Shown here in pieces: positions 10,450 to 16,634 of a DNA stretch of 64,000 nucleotides (positions are counted from its first letter, which is position 1; the number at the start of each line of letters is the position of its first letter). Source of the stretch: JAGQRJ01 sp041402045. Lineage in GTDB: Bacteria; Planctomycetota; J058. The notes beneath the pieces are model-generated. The model searched no databases, had not been told where the DNA came from, and saw nothing but the letters and a program-made list of their open reading frames with translations. The stretch lies in NCBI GenBank assembly GCA_041402045.1, contig JAWKSZ010000008.1, positions 62,001 to 126,000 on the forward strand. The letters run 5' to 3'. The translations under genes were made by a program, and so were the position numbers.

Positions 10450-10998
10450 TCAAGCGCGGGGAGGAGCTCGAGATCTAAAGGAGTCGGGCGGTGGTTCCCC
10501 CGGACGGAGCGGGGGAGGGCGCGCTGCGAGGCGCGCGAGCATGCGTAGCGCGGGGGGTGACGCGGGGTCGTCCGGCAACGCCAGGGTGAGGGAGGGGGCC
10601 ACGGGTCCCGCGGCGACCGGCGGTTGGTGGTCGGTGAGCGGGTGGTGGGGCGCGTGGGGTCCGTGCTCGTGGTCCGCGGCGGCGGCGAGGGCGGACGGGG
10701 CAACGTCAGCGTGTCCGTGCCCGTGCCCGTGTCCGTGTCCGTGTCCGTGTCCGTGCCCGTGCCCGTGTCCGTGTCCGTGTCCGTGCCCGTGCCCGTGTCC
10801 GTGTCCGTGTCCGTGTCCGTGTCCGTGTCCGTGGGCTGCGATCGCGCGTGGGTGGGCGTGCCCGTCGCCGAGGTGGTCCTCGAAGGCGGTGTGGGCGGGA
10901 AGCCACAGGCTGTGCAGGGCCACGGCCAGCGCGAGGACGAGCGGGGTCACCGCGCGCCAGAGCTGAAGGTCGGCCGTACGCACACTGCGCGAGCTCAT
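10450..10998 (-). CDS. Membrane-anchored (Gly-His)n metal-binding protein of the efflux operon
   Basis: A 182-residue protein starting at ATG 10998. Residues 14-35 form one hydrophobic segment (AVTPLVLALAVALHSLWLPA), a signal anchor or uncleaved signal. Residues 57-96 are twenty uninterrupted Gly-His dipeptides, flanked by more His (GDGHAHPRAIAAH, DHEHGPHAPHHPLTDHQ). The C-terminal third is Pro/Arg-rich and probably disordered. It is the first gene of the minus-strand efflux operon. I recognise no Pfam-type family. A periplasmic metal buffer or donor for the pump is inferred from composition and context. The other five frames across the repeat are also open, but only this one gives a membrane segment and His-rich flanks. 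Confidence 0.8.
   Translation of the reverse strand: MSSRSVRTADLQLWRAVTPLVLALAVALHSLWLPAHTAFEDHLGDGHAHPRAIAAHGHGHGHGHGHGHGHGHGHGHGHGHGHGHGHGHGHGHGHGHADVAPSALAAAADHEHGPHAPHHPLTDHQPPVAAGPVAPSLTLALPDDPASPPALRMLARLAARPPPLRPGEPPPDSFRSRAPPRA
10711..10830. repeat. Hexanucleotide minisatellite, 20 units of GTG(T/C)CC
   Basis: Twenty perfect 6-bp units that differ only by T or C at the fourth base. On the minus strand each unit reads Gly-His (GGA/GGG CAC), so all the variation is synonymous in the coding frame. Higher-order blocks of GTGTCC and GTGCCC units suggest growth by slippage or unequal exchange. Confidence 0.95.
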
Positions 10999-11018
10999 GA
11001 GGGGCCGAGGCTAGCACG

Positions 11019-11039
11019 GGGGTGAGAGGGGGTCACCCC
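11019..11039. promoter_or_regulatory. Inverted repeat in the divergent efflux/lipoprotein promoter region
   Basis: GGGGTGA and TCACCCC flank a 7-nt centre in the 96-bp gap between the two divergent His-rich genes. The position suits an operator controlling both directions, for example for a metal sensor. No regulator gene is adjacent, so this is inference only. Confidence 0.45.
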
Positions 11040-11094
11040 TCCTCGCCGATCGACGTGGCAAAATGCCTCGCTCCACCGACGAAAGGCTCCTCTC

Positions 11095-11679
11095 ATGCAC
11101 CGTACGCTGATCGCCGCTCTGGGCCTGGCTCTGTCCTTGACCGTGGCCGGGTGCCCGGCCGCCGACGACCACGGCCACGAGCACGGTCCCGACGCCGACC
11201 ACAGCCACGGCGAGGAGGACCACGGCCACGCCCACGACGCGGGCGAAGGCGACGACGGGGTCGTGGCCCGGATCGCCGAGGTGGGCTCCGGCCCGGTGGG
11301 CTACCTGCGCCTGAAGCTCCACGACGACAAGGGCGACCTCGAGGCCTGGTTGGTGCGCGACGCGGACTTCACCCAGCCCCTGGACCTGCCGCTCGACGCC
11401 ACGCTCACGGTCACCTTCACCGACAAGGAGAACCGCGCGGTGACCCTTCGCGTGCGCAACCGCGAGCAGAACGAGGACGAGGACGGTCAGCCCACCGTCC
11501 GCGAGGGCAAGACGAACTACTTCATCTTCCCCGGCGACACCGGCGAGGACGCCACCTGGCTCAAGGGCGCCGACTTCCTCTCCACGGTCAAGGTCAGCTA
11601 CTCCGCCGACGGCAAGGACTACCAGTCGCCCCAGTTCGTGCTCCGCCCCCACACCCACGGCGACGGCCCCGCGCACTAG
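11095..11679 (+). CDS. His-rich secreted lipoprotein, divergent to the metal-efflux operon
   Basis: A 194-residue protein with a lipoprotein signal (LGLALSLTVAGC) followed by a His/Asp/Glu-rich metal-binding tract of about 30 residues (HGHEHGPDADHSHGEEDHGHAHD). The rest looks like a single beta-rich domain (GYLRLKLHDDKGDLEAWLV, LTVTFTDKENRAVTLRVRN, TNYFIFPGDTGEDATWLKG) ending in a further His cluster (RPHTHGDGPAH). I do not recognise the domain. It is transcribed away from the RND operon across a shared 96-bp regulatory gap. With the similar N-terminal tracts in the adaptor and the (Gly-His)n protein, this argues for a joint role in envelope metal binding or sensing. Confidence 0.8.
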   Translation: MHRTLIAALGLALSLTVAGCPAADDHGHEHGPDADHSHGEEDHGHAHDAGEGDDGVVARIAEVGSGPVGYLRLKLHDDKGDLEAWLVRDADFTQPLDLPLDATLTVTFTDKENRAVTLRVRNREQNEDEDGQPTVREGKTNYFIFPGDTGEDATWLKGADFLSTVKVSYSADGKDYQSPQFVLRPHTHGDGPAH

Positions 11680-11816
11680 GGAACGCGGGCTTCGCCCTCG
11701 GGGAGGCGCGCGCCTAGGCGACCTCTGACGCCCAGCCCCTGTCGCGTGCGCGCCAGACGTCAGCTCAGACGTGCCCGGCGCTGCAAGCTCCGCTCGCGCG
11801 ATCACGTGGCGCGGGT

Positions 11817-12201
11817 GGGATGGGCGCAGGCAAGCTGCGCCCCTACGTACGCGACCGGTGGAGCGTTCCCGCACGAGAACGCCGGGTTCGCGTACGAGAA
11901 CGGCGGAGCGTTCCCGCACGAGGAGGCCGGCGCGCGTACGCGAAACGGTAGAGCGTTCCCTCACGAGGACGCGGTTCGCGTACGCGACCGGTGGAGCCCG
12001 CAGGAGGACGCCGGTCCGCGTACGCGACCGGTGGAGCGTTGCCGCAGGAGGACGCCGGGTTCGGGCCCGCGACCGGTGGAGCGTTGCCGCAGGAGGACGC
12101 CGGGTTCGGGTACGCGACCGGTGGCGCGTTCCCGCAGGAGGACGCCGGTTCGCGTACGTGCCCACCCGTTCGTAGGGGCGCAGCTTGCCTGCGCCCATCC
12201 C
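11817..12201. repeat. Seven 44-45-bp tandem repeats enclosed by 31-bp perfect inverted repeats
   Basis: The outer arms 11817-11847 and 12171-12201 are exact reverse complements (arm begins gggatgggcgcaggcaagct). Between them are seven degenerate units of about 45 bp starting tacgcgaccggtggagcg. Unit 4 lacks about 5 bp. A 15-residue repeat (YATGGAFPQEDAGFG) can be read in pieces on the plus strand, but indels break the frame and there is no start signal, so I call it non-coding. The rest of the 11680-12346 gap shows only small hairpins and a CCCTGC-rich tract. Confidence 0.85.
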
Positions 12202-12346
12202 ATCCACGAAGCGATCCGGACCTGGCGGAGCCCCACGGAGGCGCGGTGCGGGCGAGCGGAGCTCCGTCCCCTGCCCCTGCCCTTGCCCCTGCCTCTGCCC
12301 GCTGGGCGGGTTCGGCGCGTCTCCGCGTCAGCGGAGCTCCCCCGCG

Positions 12347-13054
12347 CTACTCGAGGTGTTCGGCCAGGAACGCGGCGAGGTCCTGCTCGACGCCGTCGAC
12401 CTTGCCGAACATGTGGGTCCCGTGGATCCCCTTGGGCTCGAACTCCCAGAGCTCGACCTCGTCGGACGCGGCCTGGAGCGCCTCGTAGACCGGGCGCACA
12501 CCGTCGGCCTCTTCCTCGCTCGTGACGACCAGGGTCGGGAGGCCCTTCCAGCGTTTGGCGTGGGCCAGGCTGTCGACGCCCAGGTAGTTGGCGCCCGGGG
12601 TCAGGAGCACCAGCGCGCGGAAGGCGTCGGGGTGGCGGGTCGTGGCGTCGATCGCCACCGAGCAGCCGACGCTGGCGCCGACGAGGGCCACGCGGGAGGT
12701 GTCGAGGCCCTTGTCCTTGAGGACCGCCAGCGCCGCGGCGACGTCCTGGTGCATGGCGTTGAACAGGGCGGGGTCCCGGCCCTTGACCTTGTCCGCGAGC
12801 TCGGGGCTGCTCTTGCCGTGGCCGCGGAGGTCGATCGCGAACACGTTCAGGCCCTTGTGGGTCAGGGCCTTGACCAGGGGCGCGTAGGCCGAGCGCTCGC
12901 TGCGATACATGGGCAGGCAGAGCACGGTGGGGGCGGCCTTGTCGCTGACCGTGAGCGTCCCCGAGAGCTTCGTGCCGTCCTCGGCGCTGAAGGCGACCTC
13001 CTCGGCCAGGAGCGGGGCGCAGAGGAGCGCCGCCAGGCACAGCGCGCGGATCAC
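12347..13054 (-). CDS. Secreted alpha/beta hydrolase (dienelactone hydrolase-like)
   Basis: A 235-residue protein starting at GTG 13054, which overlaps the stop of the Pmp3-like gene (GTGA). The N-terminus is a short signal peptide (ALCLAALLCAPLLAEEV). The fold marks are the oxyanion region VLCLPMYRSERSAYAPL, the DLRGHGKS turn, the nucleophile elbow VGASVGCSVAID (Ser), and the late acid/His region TSEEEADG and EPKGIHGTHMF. Substrate is unknown: the family covers esterases, lipases and dienelactone hydrolases. The upstream stretch of this frame is antisense to the Pmp3-like gene and is not part of the protein. Confidence 0.85.
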   Translation of the reverse strand: MIRALCLAALLCAPLLAEEVAFSAEDGTKLSGTLTVSDKAAPTVLCLPMYRSERSAYAPLVKALTHKGLNVFAIDLRGHGKSSPELADKVKGRDPALFNAMHQDVAAALAVLKDKGLDTSRVALVGASVGCSVAIDATTRHPDAFRALVLLTPGANYLGVDSLAHAKRWKGLPTLVVTSEEEADGVRPVYEALQAASDEVELWEFEPKGIHGTHMFGKVDGVEQDLAAFLAEHLE

Positions 13055-13212
13055 TTCTGGCTCGCGATCAGCCACAGCGCGTGGACCATGCCCGGGAGTC
13101 CGCCCAGGAGCGTGAGGATGATGTTCAGCAGGAAGTGCATGCTCAGCCCGACCTGCAGGAACGCCGCCAGCGGCGGGAGCAGGATCGCGAGGATGATCTT
13201 GAGCAGGGTCAT
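13051..13212 (-). CDS. Pmp3/YqaE-family small membrane protein (UPF0057)
   Basis: A 53-residue protein beginning MTLLKIILAILLPPLAAFLQVG with ATG at 13212 behind a GGAGG site. It shows the family pattern: two membrane helices, the PPLAAFLQVG motif, then FLLNIILTLLGGLPGMVHALWLI. Members are plasma-membrane proteolipids linked to membrane potential and stress tolerance. Its TGA stop overlaps the GTG start of the secreted hydrolase, so the two are translationally coupled. Confidence 0.93.
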   Translation of the reverse strand: MTLLKIILAILLPPLAAFLQVGLSMHFLLNIILTLLGGLPGMVHALWLIASQK

Positions 13213-13296
13213 GGGACGGCCTCCGTCGCGATCCTCGCACGCCCGCGCAATTGCTTTAAGGGGGAGGAGCGGGTTGGCCCAGCGGAGCCCTAGCTG

Positions 13297-13391
13297 CTGA
13301 AGGCAGGGGCGGCGGGGGTCTGGCGCCCCTTCGTGCTCGCCCAGCGTGCCCGGCGTCGCGGGCGCCAGACCCCCGCCGCCCCAGCCTTCAG
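13297..13391. repeat. 95-bp palindrome with 32-bp arms at the 3' end of the metallophosphoesterase gene
   Basis: Arms 13297-13328 and 13360-13391 are reverse complements with one mismatch (arm starts ctgaaggc). The metallophosphoesterase stop codon (13388-13390) lies inside the right arm. It is too long for an ordinary terminator, though it may serve as one; it is another member of the palindromic class seen elsewhere in the window. Confidence 0.8.
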
Positions 13392-14482
13392 TAGTGGATC
13401 TCGCGCCAGAGGTCCTTGTAGCCCTCCCAGATCCGCAGCCGGGCGCGGGGGAGCTGGTCGGGCGGGTACTCGATCACGGCGAAGGTCAGGTCGCGGCTGA
13501 CGCCCAGGGCGCTCATGTCCAGCGAGATCAGCTCGGTCCAGGTCCCGGTGTTTATGTAGGTCTTGTTGTGGCCCAGGCGCCGGACCTTGGCCAGGTGGGT
13601 GTGGCCCATGATCACGGTGTGCACGTGGGGGTTGCGCTTGAACAGGCGCCGGACCTTGTGCTCGAAGTTGGGGAAGGCCTCGTAGTCGGTGAAGCCCGAG
13701 AGCACGTCCCACACCGAGAGGGTCTTGGGCCGGCGGAACAGGGGCAGCAGGCGCAGGGTCAGGAACACCCAGATCGCCTTGAAGATCAGGAGGAACGCGA
13801 CCTGGGTGTCGAAGAACAGCGCGCCGAACAGGTAGCGGCTGAAGGGCTGCACGCGGTCGATGTACGGGCGGCGCTGCTTGAGGTGCGTGAGCACCGAGAG
13901 CACGAACACGCTGCCCCAGGGCAGGTTCAGGATCCGCTCCTCGCCGCGGTCTATGAACGTGCGCTTGAGCGGGACGTGGTTCATGGGCTCGAAGAAGTGC
14001 CCGTGGTGCACCTGGACCCCGTCGAACTCGTAGACGTGGGTGTCGGCTATGAACTGGACCCGCGTGTCCTCGGGGTCGCCGCACACGTATTCGCGGATCA
14101 GCTGCTGGCAGCCGGGGTAGACCAGCTCCGGATCGTGGTTGCCCGGGAGGAAGGTCAGGAGCTTGTGGTCGCGGTTCACGAACTCGCGCAGCGCCTGCAC
14201 GAACACCGGGTGCCCGTCGAGGCAGGCCTTGAGCTTGGCCATGCCGATCTGCTCGGTGATCTCGAGGGGGAAGTCGCCGTCGTAGCGCACCATGAGCAGG
14301 TCGAACACGTCCCCGCCCAGGATCAGCTCGACCTCCTCGTCCTCGTAGTAGTCCGTCGAGTAGTGGCGCACGAGCTCGGCGAACTTCTCGTCGTGGTGGA
14401 AGCCCTCCCAGGGGTTGAGCTCCCCCTCCTCCTGGCCGTCGCCGAGGTGCAGGTCGCTGAGGATCAGTTTGAGCTTGCCCAC
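13388..14482 (-). CDS. Metallophosphoesterase (calcineurin-like, LpxH/UDP-diacylglucosamine-hydrolase-like)
   Basis: A 364-residue protein with all dimetal phosphoesterase motifs: SDLHLGDG, GDVFDLL, LPGNHDPE, the mid-region HHGHFFEP, and MGHTHLAK. The start at 14482 gives MGKLKLILSDLHLG, so the first metal motif lies at residue 9. Around residues 228-250 is a strongly hydrophobic stretch (TQVAFLLIFKAIWVFLTLRLLPLF) that could anchor or dock it on the membrane, which cytosolic LpxH lacks. The substrate is therefore uncertain: lipid A precursor, another lipid phosphate or a nucleotide. Confidence 0.9.
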   Translation of the reverse strand: MGKLKLILSDLHLGDGQEEGELNPWEGFHHDEKFAELVRHYSTDYYEDEEVELILGGDVFDLLMVRYDGDFPLEITEQIGMAKLKACLDGHPVFVQALREFVNRDHKLLTFLPGNHDPELVYPGCQQLIREYVCGDPEDTRVQFIADTHVYEFDGVQVHHGHFFEPMNHVPLKRTFIDRGEERILNLPWGSVFVLSVLTHLKQRRPYIDRVQPFSRYLFGALFFDTQVAFLLIFKAIWVFLTLRLLPLFRRPKTLSVWDVLSGFTDYEAFPNFEHKVRRLFKRNPHVHTVIMGHTHLAKVRRLGHNKTYINTGTWTELISLDMSALGVSRDLTFAVIEYPPDQLPRARLRIWEGYKDLWREIHY

Positions 14483-14546
14483 GCGGAACGACCGCCCTCT
14501 GAGGTAAGGGGTAGCTCAGCCGGAGCAAAAGCTCAAAGGGCAGGGA

Positions 14547-15560
14547 TTACTTGAACAGGGCCTCGACGAACTGCTCGGCGTCGAACACGGCGAGGTCGGT
14601 CTGCTGCTCGCCCAGGCCCACGAACTTGACCGGGATCCCCAGCTCTTCGCGGATCACCACGACCATGCCGCCCTTGGCGGTGCCGTCGAGCTTGGCGAGC
14701 ACGATCCCGGTGACCTGGAGCGCCTCGGTGAAGCTCTTGGCCTGACGCACCGCGTTTTGCCCGGTGGTCGCGTCGAGCACGAGCAGCACCTCGTGGGGCG
14801 ACTCGGGGATGTGCTTCTTGCCGACCCGGGCGATCTTCTCCAGCTCGGCCATGAGGTTCTTGTCGGTGTGCAGGCGCCCGGCGGTGTCCACGATCAGGTA
14901 GTCGAAGCCCTTGGCCACGGCCTTGGCGTGGGCGTCGAAGGCGACCGCCGCCGGGTCCTGGCCCTGCTGCCCGAGCACGATCTCGACCCCCAGGCGCTCG
15001 GACCAGGTGCGCAGCTGCTCGACGGCGGCGGCGCGGAAGGTGTCCGAGGCGCAGAGCAGGACCGAGTGGCCCTGGCTCGCGAGGTGATGCGTGAGCTTGG
15101 CGATCGAGGTCGTCTTGCCCGCGCCGTTGACGCCGGCCACGAGGATCACGGTGGGTCCGCTCTCGGCCTTGAACAGCTTGGGGTGCTCGCCGCCGAGGCG
15201 CTGCTTGAGCTCCGACTTGAGGAACTCCATGACCTCGGAGGTCTGCTTGATCTTGCCCGCGCGGTAGGAGGCCTTGAGCCCCTCGAGCAGCTTCTGGGCG
15301 GTGCCCAGGCCGATGTCCGCGGCGACGAGGATCTCCTCCAGCGCGTCGAGCACCGACTCGTCGATCCCGCCGCCCAGCGCCCGGCGCAGGGAGTCGAGCA
15401 GCCCGCCGCGGGTCTTGGCCAGCGCGGCCTCGAGCCGCTTCTGGGGGTCGACGATCAGGATCCCGCCGTCGGGGCGCTTGCGCCGGCGCCAGAGGAGCAC
15501 GATCACGACGAGCAGGACCAGCCCGCCCACCGCCAGCATGAGGTATTGATCCCTGGTCAC
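14547..15560 (-). CDS. ftsY: Signal recognition particle receptor FtsY
   Basis: GTPase receptor that docks SRP-ribosome complexes at the membrane. It has 337 residues: an N-terminal membrane helix (YLMLAVGGLVLLVVIVLLW), the four-helix N domain, then the G domain with P-loop GVNGAGKTTSIAKLTHHL, the DTFRAAAVEQL insertion-box region, DTAGRLHTDKNLM, TKLDGTAKGG-type motif (AKLDGTAKGG) and the C-terminal GLGEQQTDLAVFDAEQF. The N-terminal helix replaces the long acidic A domain of E. coli FtsY. It is followed upstream by nusB and ribH on the same strand with a 9-bp gap, suggesting an operon. Confidence 0.97.
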   Translation of the reverse strand: MTRDQYLMLAVGGLVLLVVIVLLWRRRKRPDGGILIVDPQKRLEAALAKTRGGLLDSLRRALGGGIDESVLDALEEILVAADIGLGTAQKLLEGLKASYRAGKIKQTSEVMEFLKSELKQRLGGEHPKLFKAESGPTVILVAGVNGAGKTTSIAKLTHHLASQGHSVLLCASDTFRAAAVEQLRTWSERLGVEIVLGQQGQDPAAVAFDAHAKAVAKGFDYLIVDTAGRLHTDKNLMAELEKIARVGKKHIPESPHEVLLVLDATTGQNAVRQAKSFTEALQVTGIVLAKLDGTAKGGMVVVIREELGIPVKFVGLGEQQTDLAVFDAEQFVEALFK

Positions 15561-15569
15561 CGTGGCCTC

Positions 15570-16040
15570 CTACCCGCCGGGGTTGGCCTGGCTGCCGGGC
15601 TGCGAGGGCTCGGCCTGGCGGGCCTGCGCGCGGCGGAAGACCTTGTCGAGGATCCCGTTGACGAAGCCCCCCGACTCCTTGCCGCTGTAGCGCTTGGCGA
15701 GGTTCACCGCCTCGTCGATCGCCACCGGCGCGGGGACCTCGGCCCCCTGGAACATGAGCTCGTAGGCGCCCAGGCGCAGCACGTTGCGGTCGACCGCGGC
15801 CATGCGCTTGAGCTCCCAGTTCTTGGCGACCTGGGAGAGCTCCCGGTCGACGGCGGGGCGCTCGCGGAGGATCCCCAGGAGCAGGGTCCGCGCGTAGGCC
15901 TTGGCCTCGCCGCGCCAGCTCCCCTCGCTCGCGCCGTCGAGCAGGTCGTCGGCGTCGTCGGGGCTGAGGTCCGGGCGCAGGTCGAGCTGGTAGAGCACGC
16001 GCAGGACGCGCTCGCGGGCCTGGGTGCGCGAGTGGCTCAC
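15570..16040 (-). CDS. nusB: Transcription antitermination factor NusB
   Basis: RNA-binding helical protein that acts with NusE/S10 on rRNA boxA. It has 156 residues from a GTG at 16040 that overlaps the ribH stop (GTGA). Family marks are SRTQARERVLRVLYQLDL, AVDRNVLRLGAYELMF, PVAIDEAVNLAKRYSGKESGGFVNGILDKV. The C-terminal tail after KVFRRAQARQ is a short Pro/Gln/Ser extension. The ribH-nusB-ftsY order supports an operon; ribH-nusB adjacency is common in bacteria. Confidence 0.96.
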   Translation of the reverse strand: MSHSRTQARERVLRVLYQLDLRPDLSPDDADDLLDGASEGSWRGEAKAYARTLLLGILRERPAVDRELSQVAKNWELKRMAAVDRNVLRLGAYELMFQGAEVPAPVAIDEAVNLAKRYSGKESGGFVNGILDKVFRRAQARQAEPSQPGSQANPGG

Positions 16041-16507
16041 GAGGACAGGGTGTGGAGCAGGTCGACCATTTCCAGGGCGACGGTGGCGGCCTCGCGGCCC
16101 TTGTTGCCGGCCTTGGTGCCGGCGCGCTCGATGGCTTGCTCGATGGTGTCCGTGGTCAGGATCCCTAACACGACGGGCTTGTCGGCGTCGTGGGACGCCT
16201 GGGCCAGGCCCTTGGCGGCGCCGCCGGCGACGTAGTCGAAGTGGGCGGTCGCGCCGCGGATCACGGCGCCCAGGCACACCACCGCGTCCACGTCGTCGCG
16301 GCGCGCGATGCGGCTGGCGACGAGGGGGATCTCCCAGGCCCCGGGCACCCAGGCCACGAGGATCGCCTCGGGGTCGACCCCGTGGCGCTCGAGCTCGTCC
16401 ACGCAGCCGCGCAGCAGCTCGCGGGTGATCAGCTCGTTGAAGCGCGCGCAGACGATGGCGACGCGCCGGCCCTCTCCGTGAGGGCGTCCTTGAATCACGT
16501 TGGGCAT
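16037..16507 (-). CDS. ribH: 6,7-dimethyl-8-ribityllumazine synthase
   Basis: Condenses the ribityl-aminouracil and dihydroxybutanone phosphate in riboflavin synthesis, normally as a 60-mer or pentamer. The 156 residues show the conserved IVCARFNELITRELLRG, WVPGAWEIPL, CLGAVIRGATAHFDYV (catalytic His) and PVVLGILTTDTIEQAIERAGTKAGNKG motifs. ATG at 16507 gives a short basic N-terminus. It is the first gene of the ribH-nusB-ftsY group and is divergent to the propeller gene at 16635. Confidence 0.98.
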   Translation of the reverse strand: MPNVIQGRPHGEGRRVAIVCARFNELITRELLRGCVDELERHGVDPEAILVAWVPGAWEIPLVASRIARRDDVDAVVCLGAVIRGATAHFDYVAGGAAKGLAQASHDADKPVVLGILTTDTIEQAIERAGTKAGNKGREAATVALEMVDLLHTLSS

Positions 16508-16634
16508 GGTCCTCGACTCGGCGCGGATTCTATCGCGGAATCCCCCGACCGGGCGCCCCGAAGGGGAGACCCGCGGCCGAGCGCCGCGAGCTGGCCGGAG
16601 GGACAGCGGCGCGCCCGTGGGCTACGATGCGCGC

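Noticed and set aside
10711..10830. Short regular repeat considered as a CRISPR array
   Set aside because: Contiguous 6-bp units with no spacers; it codes for Gly-His dipeptides.
11850..12170. 45-bp repeats considered as a CRISPR array or repeat protein
   Set aside because: Units are directly adjacent without unique spacers, there are no cas genes, and indels break every candidate reading frame.
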